Shown: in pieces, positions 50,083 to 58,774 of the stretch | Numbering within the stretch: position 1 is the stretch's first letter | Layout of the letters: each line of letters starts with the position of its first letter | Assembly (NCBI GenBank): GCA_965227935.1 | Contig: CBDDGS010000055.1 | Location: 1,612,001 to 1,676,000 of the forward strand | Origin: JAWPMT01 sp965227935 | Lineage (GTDB): Bacteria; Bacteroidota; Bacteroidia; Cytophagales; Cyclobacteriaceae | Length of the DNA stretch: 64,000 nt | Direction: 5' to 3' | Program-made: the position numbers and the translations under genes | Notes under the pieces: model-generated | Database searches by the model: none | Told to the model about the DNA's origin: nothing | Seen by the model: only the letters and a program-made list of their open reading frames with translations

Positions 50083-51240
50083 TTAGACATATGCCGGTTT
50101 GCCTCGATTGATCACCAGATAAGCGAAGCCTACCAATGAGAACGCGCCGGAGACGGCAAAGATCAGAGGGAAACGACTTGGGTCTTGCTGGAAGACGGAT
50201 CCGGACACCAGCGAGCCCATTCCAATGCCCACCTCAAGAAACATGTACAAGGTCGCAATCCCACGCCCACGAAACTGCTCAGGACACAGGTCCACGGCCC
50301 ATGCGAACAAGGTCGGGTTGGTCAATCCATTGCCGACCCCATAGATCAATGCGCCTGCAAACAGCCAGACGGGGTTCGTCGCAAATCCGGTGAAGACCAT
50401 ACTTCCGAATATGATGACCATACTGACGCGGAGTACGGCCACCCTACCGATCTTATCCGATAGCCTACCTCCAAACAATCTCGAGAGCATGGACGACCCG
50501 GTATAGAATGTGAAGAACAGGCCTTTATTCTCGATGCCCAGATGCTTGCTGAAGTCTGGTGAAAGCGTGAGCAGCGTACCGAACGCGATCATGGAGAAGA
50601 TCATGACCACTGACGCAGGTATCACGGTAGGCTCCAGGACGTCGTTCCACCCTACCCGAAGCATGGAGAAATGGAATTTCTTGCGCTTGACCAGCGTCTC
50701 TTTCATACCACTGAGGATCAGAATTGAGAGGATGGACGAGGCACCACTTACGTAGAACAGCGTGTTGATACCAAACTCAAGGAAGATCATCGACCCAATC
50801 GAAGGCCCCAGTGCCATTCCCGTGGTCCCACAGAAGCTGACGATACCCATGGCTTCTCCGCGACGGTCGGCAGGTATAATATCGGCCACATAGGCCGAAG
50901 TGCCTGTCGGTTTGAAGCCTGTGGCAAATCCATGCATGAATCTCAATGCCAGGAAGCCGAAAACTGATGCCAGTGCCGGATATAGAAGGCAAACGATCAT
51001 CCCAACCGTCGACCCCACGATCATAACAGGGATCCGTCCCCACTGATCTGTAAGTTTCCCACTGAAGGGCCGCGACAGGCCGGCAGTTAAGGTGGCCAGT
51101 GCGATGATGAGGCCGAGGTACTCCTCTCCACCCAGTGACTTGAGATAGTCCGGCATCTCGGCGAGCGCCATGGTGATGCTAGTGAAGAATAAAAAGGAAC
51201 TCAGGCACAGCAGCCAGAAGTCGACGGTGTAACGCTTCAA
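50083..51240 (-). CDS. MFS transporter
   Basis: The 385-residue protein has 12 helices. Loop 2-3 carries SGKLTDQWGRIPVMIVGS (the MFS motif A), and loop 8-9 repeats it as GGRLSDKIGRVAVLRVSM. It contains FMHGFATGFKPTGTSAYVAD and GIVSFCGTTGMALGPSIGSM, as in MDR/sugar-exporter relatives. The substrate is unknown. It lies between lysoplasmalogenase and prfB, all on the minus strand. Confidence 0.92.
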   Translation of the reverse strand: MKRYTVDFWLLCLSSFLFFTSITMALAEMPDYLKSLGGEEYLGLIIALATLTAGLSRPFSGKLTDQWGRIPVMIVGSTVGMIVCLLYPALASVFGFLALRFMHGFATGFKPTGTSAYVADIIPADRRGEAMGIVSFCGTTGMALGPSIGSMIFLEFGINTLFYVSGASSILSILILSGMKETLVKRKKFHFSMLRVGWNDVLEPTVIPASVVMIFSMIAFGTLLTLSPDFSKHLGIENKGLFFTFYTGSSMLSRLFGGRLSDKIGRVAVLRVSMVIIFGSMVFTGFATNPVWLFAGALIYGVGNGLTNPTLFAWAVDLCPEQFRGRGIATLYMFLEVGIGMGSLVSGSVFQQDPSRFPLIFAVSGAFSLVGFAYLVINRGKPAYV

Positions 51241-51289
51241 AGCGGGTCTATAGGTTATGGTTATCGTGTGATGATCAGAGGTCTGAAAA

Positions 51290-52376
51290 TCAGTCCGTCT
51301 GTTCCTGCATCAACACGGATTTGATAAAATCGTTCAGGTCACCATCCAAAACGTTTTGCACATCCGTTCTTTCGAAGCCTGACCGGGCGTCCTTGATCAG
51401 TTTGTAGGGGTGCAAGACGTAGTTCCTGATCTGGGATCCGAAGTCGATCTTCATCTTGCCTGCCTCCACCTTGTCACGCTCGGCATTGCGTTTTTCCACT
51501 TCGCGCTGGTACAGCTGAGACTTCAGCATTTGCATGGCTCGCTCCCTGTTGGCCAGCTGCGATCGCTCCACCTGGCATACGACTACTATACCTGTGGGCT
51601 TGTGCGTGAGTTGGACCTTGGTTTCCACCTTGTTGACGTTCTGTCCACCTGCGCCACCAGATCTCGAGGTTTGCATCTCGATGTCGTTGGGGTTGATCTC
51701 GATCTCGATGGAGTCGTCCACCACCGGATAGACATAGACCGATGCGAATGACGTATGTCTTCGCCCACCACTGTCGAAAGGGGAAATGCGTACGAGTCGG
51801 TGCACCCCGTTCTCAGACTTCAGGTAGCCATAGGCCATGGGTCCCTCGAATTCAAGGGTTACGGATTTCACGCCTGCCACATCACCCGCCTGAAAGTCCA
51901 CTTCGCGTACTTTGTAGCCGTTGGATTCTCCCCACATGATGTACATTCTCATGAGGATTCCCGCCCAGTCGTTGCTTTCTGTACCACCGGCGCCAGGTGT
52001 GATTTGAAGCATGGCACTCAGCTGGTCTTCTTCCTCGGAGAGCATCTTTTTGAGCTCCAGCTCTTCGAGTTGCTTGAGTGCTTTTTGATATTCAGATTCT
52101 ACCTCGCCTTCCTCTGCTTCACCGAGTTCGGCAAACTCATTGAGTGTTTCCACGTCGCCGAGGGACGTCTCGAGCTCTTCGAAGGCAGTGGTCCAGCTCT
52201 TCTTGGCACGAATGGCCTTCAGTACCTTCTCGGCACCTTCGGGGTCATTCCAAAAATCGGGTTGGGCTGTGACGAGTTCTTCTTCCTCTAGTTCCTTCTT
52301 CTTGCGATCGTAGTCAAAGGTACCCCCTCAAGGCATTAACGCGAGCCTTCATGTCTTTCAGCTGATCAGCAGTCAT
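51290..52376 (-). CDS. prfB: peptide chain release factor 2 with programmed +1 frameshift
   Basis: The gene starts at ATG 52376 (MTADQLKDMKARVNALRGYL) and meets an in-frame TGA at 52316-52314 inside CTT TGA C, preceded by AGGGGG. Slipping +1 at CTT continues in the frame from 52315 (DYDRKKKELEEEE, then AQPDFWNDPEGA) to the stop at 51290, giving 362 residues. The SPF anticodon-like motif lies in ISPFDSGGRRHTSFA and the GGQ motif in GGAGGQNVNKVET (about 243-245). RF2 releases peptides at UGA and UAA, so low RF2 favours the shift and restores RF2: the classical autoregulation. Confidence 0.97.
52314..52328 (-). promoter_or_regulatory. RF2 recoding site (AGGGGG then CTT TGA)
   Basis: The minus strand reads AGGGGG-TAC-CTT-TGA-C, an internal Shine-Dalgarno at correct distance from the CTT slippery codon and the UGA stop. 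It is the conserved RF2 frameshift signal. Confidence 0.97.
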
Positions 52377-52694
52377 AGTGGGTTTGTCAATTTTTTGAAG
52401 GGCGAAATTAATGAAATCTGGTCGTGTTCTGGCACTGAAAGCCCCTTTCTTCAAAATGTCGGCGCTGCCCCCTCGGTAGGGAGGCTTTGGAAGACAGATT
52501 TACATTTGGTCCAGGAAAATCTCTTGTTTTACCCTGCCCCTAAAGGGAACCAAGAGATTTTCAAGCTGCGCACCCTTTAGGGTCGGGGTCAACGGGGCTT
52601 GAAAATCGTAGAATTATCTGCTGTCATCTCCTTTTTGTGCGTTTGGGGACCAAATGTTATGTCTCTGGATGACGGGATTCGCGTGGGTAGGAGA
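52377..52694. other. gap upstream of prfB with a structured repeat
   Basis: 318 bases with no gene I trust. The part 52514-52607 is a complex of inverted repeats described separately. The rest carries the prfB promoter and the end of the next minus-strand gene. Confidence 0.5.
52514..52607. repeat. compound inverted-repeat element
   Basis: GAAAATCTCTTG at 52515-52526 pairs perfectly with CAAGAGATTTTC at 52551-52562. Inside, CCCTGCCCCTAAAGGG (52532-52547) is matched on the opposite strand by CCCTTTAGGGTCGGGG (52573-52588). CTTGAAAAT recurs near the right end (52599-52607). The block folds on itself in alternative ways and looks like a dispersed Bacteroidota intergenic element. Confidence 0.6.
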
Positions 52695-53192
52695 CTAGTT
52701 GACGATCACTGCCTTTCGCTTCTCTCCCAACACAAAGTACTTCGGCTCAATAAGTCTCAGAATGATACTGGCGGTGATGAGAGCCGCCGAGACAATAATT
52801 ACGGAAGGGTGCAGGTTTACTTTCCCCTCCTTTTCGGTGATAAGCTGATTGCCAACATCTACAATGGGCAGGGCAAGCCCGGCCATCATCAACTTGCCCG
52901 GCGAGCTTCGGAAGCTGAACCAAGACACATTCTTTCCCTTGATATCAAATCGATCGATATCCTTCAAATAGACCTCCGTACCAAAGACGACGAAGTAATC
53001 ATCCCCAAAACCTTCGATAGGCCCCGAAACAAAATAGGGATCACCTTTCAACTGGAAGCGTATCTCTTCACCACTGAAAAACCTCACCTCCCGCCTTCCG
53101 CCCAGCTTTTTGAGGTAGAGGAACGGCTGCTGGGCAAAGGCATCCACGGATGTCCAGGACAACAAACAGGCGATGAGTAGAGTGCGAACCAT
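52695..53192 (-). CDS. envelope protein with C-terminal membrane helix, unknown function
   Basis: The 165-residue protein has a signal peptide (RTLLIACLLSWTSVDAFAQ), a strand-rich middle (FFSGEEIRFQLKGDPYFVSG, YFVVFGTEVYLKDIDRFDIK) and hydrophobic segments near the C-terminus (PSVIIVSAALITASIILRLI). It may be a small membrane-anchored domain. Its short start region suits the ATG at 53192. No family recognised. Confidence 0.65.
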   Translation of the reverse strand: MVRTLLIACLLSWTSVDAFAQQPFLYLKKLGGRREVRFFSGEEIRFQLKGDPYFVSGPIEGFGDDYFVVFGTEVYLKDIDRFDIKGKNVSWFSFRSSPGKLMMAGLALPIVDVGNQLITEKEGKVNLHPSVIIVSAALITASIILRLIEPKYFVLGEKRKAVIVN

Positions 53193-53297
53193 GGCGACTT
53201 CTAAGGTACTACTTAGAAGCCCGGTAGAGGAGCGCCTAACTTATTTTAACGCATGCCTTAACAAATATTGGGACCATTGCTAGCACCAACTTGAAAG

Positions 53298-53672
53298 TCA
53301 CGCTGTCGGTGAATATTGGGGCCAGACCCGATAGGCAAGGATAGCACCGCAAATGAGGAACATGATCTGGTAGGGTGTATTCATGTGGATCTCCATGTTT
53401 TGCCCCAGGACAAAAAGCATGACAACTATGACCATGAACGACAAGAAGCCAGAGAACTCCCAGTGTTTCTCCTTCACCTTTCGGTTGAAGAATATCTTGG
53501 TCATCAGTCCTCCGTAGAGGAAGTTGAACCAAATCAACTCTGTACGGTGCTTCAGAAATATCTGGCTAAAGGTGGGGTACTCTTTGCTGACTACGAGAAT
53601 GAGGTCTATAACGATCATCGCCCCCAAAGCGACGATGATGATGATTTTGATGATCTTAAGTCTTCTCTGCAT
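53298..53672 (-). CDS. small 4-TM membrane protein, second of a pair
   Basis: The 124-residue protein has about four helices (IIIIVALGAMIVIDLILVV, WFNFLYGGLMTKIFF, FSGFLSFMVIVVMLFVLG, YQIMFLICGAILAYRV). It lies 5 bases after the 53678 gene and probably shares a distant origin with it, both having a short first helix then a Gly-rich second one. Function unknown. Confidence 0.65.
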   Translation of the reverse strand: MQRRLKIIKIIIIVALGAMIVIDLILVVSKEYPTFSQIFLKHRTELIWFNFLYGGLMTKIFFNRKVKEKHWEFSGFLSFMVIVVMLFVLGQNMEIHMNTPYQIMFLICGAILAYRVWPQYSPTA

Positions 53673-53677
53673 GACGG

Positions 53678-54058
53678 CTAGGAGATTTTAATGTTCATGG
53701 ACCAAATGAAGTGACCGTAGAGGAAGCCCAGCAGCAGGAGCGAAATGAGGAAAGTATTGGACTTCTTGAAAGGTACCAAGTGGCCAATGAGGAGCATAAG
53801 TAAGCAGACGCCAAAAAGCACCACCACCGGGATGATGTAGTTCATATAGAAGAACTCCAGCTTCGTCCCGAGAAACAAGTGTCCTCCGACTGCGCCCAGG
53901 GCGAATGGCAGGAAAAACGCCTTGCCACGTGACCATTGCAGTATCAGAATGTTGGAGGTGTCGTTGTCAAGGTCATTGAGATTGAGAATGACTTCCAGCA
54001 CGACATAGGAGACCGCGAAGATGATGAGGATGAGCTCGACGACAATATGGGGTTCCAT
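53678..54058 (-). CDS. small 4-TM membrane protein, first of a pair
   Basis: The 126-residue protein has four hydrophobic segments (HIVVELILIIFAVSYVVLEV, FFLPFALGAVGGHLFLG, NYIIPVVVLFGVCLLMLLIG, FLISLLLLGFLYGHFIWSM). It has no charged active-site residues in the helices that I can name. It is cotranscribed with the next gene, 5 bases apart. Function unknown. Confidence 0.65.
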   Translation of the reverse strand: MEPHIVVELILIIFAVSYVVLEVILNLNDLDNDTSNILILQWSRGKAFFLPFALGAVGGHLFLGTKLEFFYMNYIIPVVVLFGVCLLMLLIGHLVPFKKSNTFLISLLLLGFLYGHFIWSMNIKIS

Positions 54059-54167
54059 TGGTTTGAGAATTTACCTGCAAAATATATGCGCAGGTGTAAA
54101 TTCCTACCTCTGGTAGCAGAAATTCCAGTTCCTACAAGACAAAGGGCTATCCTCCGATGGAGGAGTC

Positions 54168-55232
54168 TCAGACTTTGTACACCCAGCCGTGAGGATCCGG
54201 CTTCTTGCCTTCTTTGATGTCACTGAGTTCCTGGAGGAATCCCAGAGAGTGCTGTCTTCCCTCTACTGGTGGCAGGTCGTAGTCCTTGCCTTCATGACCG
54301 ATGGTTTTGATCTGTGCGATGGTGGCGGCAGTACCGGCACCGAAAGCCTCTTGCAAGGTTCCGTTTTCGATCGCATCGATGATCTCGGTTACCTTGATCG
54401 GGCGCACATCCACGTTCATACCCTTGTCTCGGGCCAGCTGGAGGATGCTGTCGCGCGTGATACCGTGCAGGATCGTATCCCCCGCCGGTGGTGTGACGAG
54501 TGTATCGTTGATGACGAACATCAGATTCATCGTGCCGGACTCTTCCAGGTACTCGTGGTTCTTCGCATCAGTCCATATGAGCTGATGATAACCCTGCTCC
54601 TGAGCCAGTTTGGCCGGATACAGCGCCGCTGCGTAGTTGCCACCGGTCTTGGCAAAACCAACACCACCAGCAGCTGCGCGGGTATAATGCGTTTCTATCT
54701 TCACCTTCACGGGCTCTGAGTAGTAAGCGCCCACAGGACCGGTGATGATCATGAAGGTATAAGTATCTGACGGTCGGATACCGATGTAGGGATCCATTGC
54801 CATTTGGAATGGCCGGATGTAAAGGGAGGTGCCGGCTGCACCAGGTACCCATGCTTCGTCCAGTTTGAGCAGCTCTGTCATCGAATGCATGAACAGCTCC
54901 TCAGGTACCGGCGGCATGCACATGCGCACGGCGCTCTTCACCATTCGCTTTGCGTTGTCCTGAGGTCGAAAGACCAGCACTTCTCCGGAGTCGCTCCGAT
55001 AAGCTTTTAAACCCTCGAAGATGGTCGAGGCATAGTGCAATGTCGTGTTGGCGGGGCTCAGCTTCAGGTCACCATAGGGCACGATCCGGTGATCTCTCCA
55101 CTCGCCGTCGTAGTAGTCGGCGATGAACATGTGGTCACTGTAGACCTTGCCAAAAACAGGATTGTCCAGGTCAACGTCCGGCAGTTTGGACTGTGTGGTT
55201 CTTTGCGTGTTGATTGTAATGGTATCGATCAT
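54168..55232 (-). CDS. ilvE: branched-chain amino-acid aminotransferase
   Basis: The 354-residue protein is a fold-type IV aminotransferase of the longer, BCAT2-like type. It has ANTTLHYASTIFEGLKAYRS, RPFQMAMDPYIGIRPSDTYT, GGVGFAKTGGNYAAALYPAK with the PLP Lys in the following region, EYLEESGTMNLMFVINDTLV and ILHGITRDSILQLARD. It interconverts Leu, Ile and Val with their keto acids. The length and N-terminus match the Bacteroidota form. Confidence 0.96.
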   Translation of the reverse strand: MIDTITINTQRTTQSKLPDVDLDNPVFGKVYSDHMFIADYYDGEWRDHRIVPYGDLKLSPANTTLHYASTIFEGLKAYRSDSGEVLVFRPQDNAKRMVKSAVRMCMPPVPEELFMHSMTELLKLDEAWVPGAAGTSLYIRPFQMAMDPYIGIRPSDTYTFMIITGPVGAYYSEPVKVKIETHYTRAAAGGVGFAKTGGNYAAALYPAKLAQEQGYHQLIWTDAKNHEYLEESGTMNLMFVINDTLVTPPAGDTILHGITRDSILQLARDKGMNVDVRPIKVTEIIDAIENGTLQEAFGAGTAATIAQIKTIGHEGKDYDLPPVEGRQHSLGFLQELSDIKEGKKPDPHGWVYKV

Positions 55233-55245
55233 AGCAGCGTCGTAA

Positions 55246-55800
55246 TTATTTGGGCACCCATGGAGTTTCCGGTACTCCGAGGTCCTTGGCCAGCTTCCGC
55301 GACATTATAAAGAAATAATCGGACAGCCGATTGAGAAAAGGAAGAATACTATCTCCCAGATCCTCTACCTGCGCCAGCTTCTCGACTGATCTTTCGGCGC
55401 GGCGGCATACCGTTCTGCAAATGTGGCACAATGAGACGACCGGATGGCCCCCTGGCAATATGAAATTTTTCAGTTGTGGCAACTCTTCGTCGTACTTGTC
55501 GATCCATGCCTCCAGCTGTTTGACCTCCTGAGTGCCAATAGACGGCAGGGAAGAGCCATCAAAGTCCTTGTCAGCGGCTAGCAGGGAGCCAATGGAGAAG
55601 AGATGCTCCTGCACCCAATAGAATTGGTTGCCGATCCGTGGTTCCACTTCCTTCTGATCCCGCAGGTGTCCCAGAAATGCATTGAGTTCGTCGACGGTGC
55701 CATAGGCTTCGATCTTGCTATCAGACTTCGCCACTTTTTTGCCGCCGAGCAAGGAGGTGTTGCCCTTGTCACCCGTCTTTGTATAGATCTTCCAGCCCAT
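55246..55800 (-). CDS. cob(I)alamin adenosyltransferase, PduO type
   Basis: The 184-residue protein has KIYTKTGDKGNTSLLGGKKV (ATP-binding loop), KIEAYGTVDELNAFLGHLRD, the Cys/Arg helix HPVVSLCHICRTVCRRAERS and NRLSDYFFIMSRKL. It adenosylates cobalt to make coenzyme B12. Its start overlaps the LolD-like ATPase stop by one base (TGATG), so the two are coupled. It indicates B12 use or salvage in the host. Confidence 0.95.
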   Translation of the reverse strand: MGWKIYTKTGDKGNTSLLGGKKVAKSDSKIEAYGTVDELNAFLGHLRDQKEVEPRIGNQFYWVQEHLFSIGSLLAADKDFDGSSLPSIGTQEVKQLEAWIDKYDEELPQLKNFILPGGHPVVSLCHICRTVCRRAERSVEKLAQVEDLGDSILPFLNRLSDYFFIMSRKLAKDLGVPETPWVPK

Positions 55801-56510
55801 CAGACAGGTTCTGGTGATCTTACCTGTGTGTTCTTCTCGTCAGATTCGACCATACCGTCCCTGAGTCGAATGATCCGATGGGCGTAGGCGGCGATGTCCT
55901 CCTCGTGCGTCACCATGATGATCGTATTGCCTCGGTCGTGCAGTTCCTGGAATAGGTCCATGATGCTGTAAGAGGTCTTCGAGTCGAGGTTTCCAGTGGG
56001 CTCATCAGCGAGGATGATACTCGGATCATTCACCAACGCCCGAGCGATGGCTACCCTTTGTCGCTGTCCACCTGACAGTTCGTTGGGTTTGTGCTGCGCC
56101 CGGTCATCGAGGCCCACGCCTGCCAGTGCGCTCAATGCTTTCTCTTCTCTTTCGGCCTTCCCGTATCCCGCGTAGATCAGGGGCAGGGCCACATTGTCGA
56201 GAGAGGTAGCCCGGGGGAGTAGGTTGAAGGTCTGGAAGACGAAGCCAATCTCGCGGTTGCGGATCTCGGCCAATTCGTTTTCAGACAGGTCGCTGACATC
56301 ATTGCCATTGAGAACATAGGTACCAGAGGATGGCGTGTCCAGGCATCCGATGATGTTCATCAGTGTCGACTTCCCGGACCCCGAAGGACCCATAAAAGCC
56401 ACATATTCGCCTTTCTTGATATTGATAGAGATAGACTTGAGGGCGTGGATGGTCTCACTGCCCATTACATATCTTCTCGCGATGTCTTTTGTTTCGATGA
56501 TTTGAGTCAT
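55800..56510 (-). CDS. ABC transporter ATPase, LolD/MacB-FtsE group
   Basis: The 236-residue protein has Walker A FMGPSGSGKSTLMNIIGCLD, Q-loop FVFQTFNLLPRATSLDNVAL, signature LSGGQRQRVAIARALVNDPS and Walker B ILADEPTGNLDSKTSYSI with a His switch MVTHEEDIAAY. Members pair with FtsX-type permeases such as those at 19777 and 42449, but neither lies next to it. Together with the PduO gene it forms an unusual operon; the pairing may be incidental. Confidence 0.95.
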   Translation of the reverse strand: MTQIIETKDIARRYVMGSETIHALKSISINIKKGEYVAFMGPSGSGKSTLMNIIGCLDTPSSGTYVLNGNDVSDLSENELAEIRNREIGFVFQTFNLLPRATSLDNVALPLIYAGYGKAEREEKALSALAGVGLDDRAQHKPNELSGGQRQRVAIARALVNDPSIILADEPTGNLDSKTSYSIMDLFQELHDRGNTIIMVTHEEDIAAYAHRIIRLRDGMVESDEKNTQVRSPEPV

Positions 56511-56657
56511 GACCCTTCGATGCTACTGTCGCTACCTGTGTTTTTCGGTCGATAAAAGTAGCGAATAAACGATGAAACTAAGCGACCTAGTGTGAAGACG
56601 TGTCTTGCGTACTTAGGGTTCGCACTTTTCCTTATGTTCATTACTTTTCATGTTCTA

Positions 56658-56996
56658 ATGGGAAAACTACCAAGCACATTTTTTCAGGATGTCTATGAGG
56701 TCGTGAAGCTGGTGCCTCATGGCCGTGTCACAACGTACGGCGCTATTGCCGCCTATTTGGGACTGAAGTCCTCAGCTCGCATGGTGGGGTGGGCCATGAA
56801 TCAAACACCAAAAGGAGAAGGCATTCCTGCGCACAGGGTAGTGAACCGCCAGGGTCTGCTGACAGGCAAGGCGTTTTTTGGTGTGCCGGATGAGATGCAG
56901 AAGCGCCTGGAGGCCGAGGGCATCGTCGTCAAAGAAGATCAGGTCCAGCACTTCAAGGAGGTCCTTTGGGAACCGATGAAGGAGCTGGAGTTATGA
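56658..56996 (+). CDS. alkyltransferase-like (ATL) DNA-binding protein, active-site Cys replaced by Ala
   Basis: ATG 56658 gives 112 residues; an upstream frame to 56592 would add 22 hydrophobic residues of leader. The MGMT winged helix is intact: FFQDVYEVVKLVPHGRVTTY, GAIAAYLGLKSSARMVGWAM, then IPAHRVVNRQGLLTGK. The PCHRV motif of methyltransferases reads PAHRV (Ala58), so it cannot take up the alkyl group. ATL proteins bind O6-alkylguanine and recruit nucleotide-excision repair. Its 3' end overlaps the convergent symporter gene by 6 bases. Confidence 0.94.
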   Translation: MGKLPSTFFQDVYEVVKLVPHGRVTTYGAIAAYLGLKSSARMVGWAMNQTPKGEGIPAHRVVNRQGLLTGKAFFGVPDEMQKRLEAEGIVVKEDQVQHFKEVLWEPMKELEL

Positions 56997-58428
56997 TTCC
57001 GCGGGTGCATTCTGCCCTGTCCTCAGCAGTACGAGCCCTATAAATGTGAAGAGCCCATTGTACAGCAATATCTCGAAACCGATCTGTGGGAAGGTGACAG
57101 CGAGCAAATAGCTCAGTACCGGAGACGCCAGGCACACGATGGGCACGTACTTATCCCTGATCTGCCACTTCGTGAAAATCCCGAATGAAAACAGCCCCAA
57201 TAAGGGTCCATAGGTGTAGCCCGCCACTCGCAGGACTGAGTTGATCACACTTTCATTGTTGATCGCGTCAAATACCAGGACCACGAGGAACAGCAAGGTG
57301 GAAAAGCCAAAGTGGACCAATATTCGGATTCTGGCCTTTTGGCCAAAATTCTCCGGCTTGAATCCGAGGAAGTCCACACAGAAGGACGTCGTCAGCGCCG
57401 TGAGTGCCGAGTCTGCACTCGAGTACGCGGCCGCCGTGATGCCCAGTAGAAACAGCACACCTCCCCATAGCGAGAAGTGATCTATGGCGATGTTTTGAAA
57501 GACCCGGTCGGTTCTCTCTGGCAGCTGGATGGCATTCAGTTCGGCAAATTGGAACAGCAGCACACCGAGTGTCAGGAACATCAGGTTGACAAATACGAGC
57601 GTGATGCTAAACCAGAAGACATTCTTCTGTGCGTCCTTCAGCGTCCGGCAGGTGAGGTTCTTCTGCATCATGTCCTGGTCCAGGCCGGTCATGACTATGG
57701 CGATGAAGGCCCCGGAGATAAACTGTCGGAAGAAATTCGTCGAGGAGCCGCTCCAGTCAAACACCCGGCTACGTGTATCGCTACCTACCTGGCTCATGAG
57801 GTCGCCCCACGACCAGCCCAGACTCTCTTTGATGAGGTAGATGCTGGTGATCACCGAGAGGATCATAAACAGGGTCTGCAAGGTGTCTGTCCATACGATC
57901 GTCTTGATGCCGCCCTTCAGCGTGTAGATCCAAATTAGGAAAATGGCGCAAGCCACCGATACGGCAAAAGGCAGGTTAAACTCCGCGAAGAATGCGTCTT
58001 GCAGTACCCACGCGACGAGAAACAACCGGAAGGAGGCACCCGCCACGCGGCTGACGAGGAAGAAGAGCGCCCCCATCTTGTAGGACCAGAAGCCAAATCG
58101 GTCTTCGAGGTATTGATAGATGGAGATGAGCTTCAGGCGGTAGTAGATGGGCATCAGCACCAGCGCGATCACCGCATACCCGGCCAGGTATCCTATGACG
58201 ACCTGGAAGTAGTAGAAATTGGAGTTTTGCACCTCTCCGGGGCACCGAGATAAACGTCACTCCCGACAGGGAAGCGCCGATCATTCCGAACGCTACCAGG
58301 TACCAGGGTGACTGCCTGTTGCCGGTATAAAATGTCTCTGCTGTCGCTTTGCGAGACGTCACCCACGAGATGACGATAAGCAGCAGAAAATAGCAGATGA
58401 CAACGATTGCAACCAGCGAGGTACTCAT
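56991..58428 (-). pseudogene. sodium/solute symporter (SSS family), frameshifted
   Basis: Two frames encode one SSS-type transporter. The N-terminal part starts at 58428 (MSTSLVAIVVICYFLLLIVI, GNRQSPWYLVAFGMIGASLS, GVTFISVP) and then leaves frame at a run of four C on the minus strand (58239-58242). The rest continues from there in the other frame (GEVQNSNFYYFQVVIGYLAG, LKGGIKTIVWTDTLQTLFM, GITAAAYSSADSALTALTTS, Na+-site-like) to 56991. Removing one C restores a protein of about 479 residues, the normal SSS length. It may be a recent mutation or a sequencing error in the run. Confidence 0.9.
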
Positions 58429-58467
58429 ACTTTCTCCATTAAGTAGCCCGAAAATAATTAGAACCAG

Positions 58468-58475
58468 TAACTTTG
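58468..58475 (+). promoter_or_regulatory. candidate -7 element TAACTTTG of clpS-recR
   Basis: TAnnTTTG match 17 bases before the clpS ATG. Confidence 0.4.
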
Positions 58476-58492
58476 TATAAATCTTGGATTTT

Positions 58493-58774
58493 ATGCGATT
58501 CGAATTTCAGATAGAGGAGGAGGTAGCGGTAGAGGAAGTTGTCGATGATGAGGATCTCCGGGACCTTGTCGTCTTCAATGATGACTTCAATACCTTCGAG
58601 CATGTGATCGCTACCTTGATCAAGATTTGTAGGCATGACCCCCAGCAAGCTGAGCAGTGTACCTATATCATCCATTTCAAGGGCAAGTGCACAGTCAAAA
58701 AAGGCACTTACAAAGAGCTCAAGCCTATGCGCGAAGGTGTCTGTGATGCGGGCATCAAGGCGACCATCATCTGA
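58493..58774 (+). CDS. clpS: ClpS, ATP-dependent protease adaptor
   Basis: The 93-residue protein starts at ATG 58493 (a TTG at 58484 is also open). It contains the ClpS fold: LRDLVVFNDDFNTFEHVIAT, LIKICRHDPQQAEQCTYIIH, FKGKCTVKKGTYKELKPMRE, and AGIKATII at the C-terminus. ClpS brings N-degron substrates with bulky N-terminal residues to ClpAP/ClpCP. The hydrophobic-pocket residues N, D and the D34-like Asp are retained. Its stop overlaps recR (TGATG). Confidence 0.93.
   Translation: MRFEFQIEEEVAVEEVVDDEDLRDLVVFNDDFNTFEHVIATLIKICRHDPQQAEQCTYIIHFKGKCTVKKGTYKELKPMREGVCDAGIKATII

Noticed and set aside
52316..52376. prfB as a pseudogene because of an in-frame TGA
   Set aside because: The TGA lies in the conserved RF2 recoding signal and the second frame carries all RF2 motifs.
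58239..58242. Programmed frameshift in the SSS symporter
   Set aside because: No slippery heptamer, internal Shine-Dalgarno or stop codon arrangement; a single extra C explains it better.
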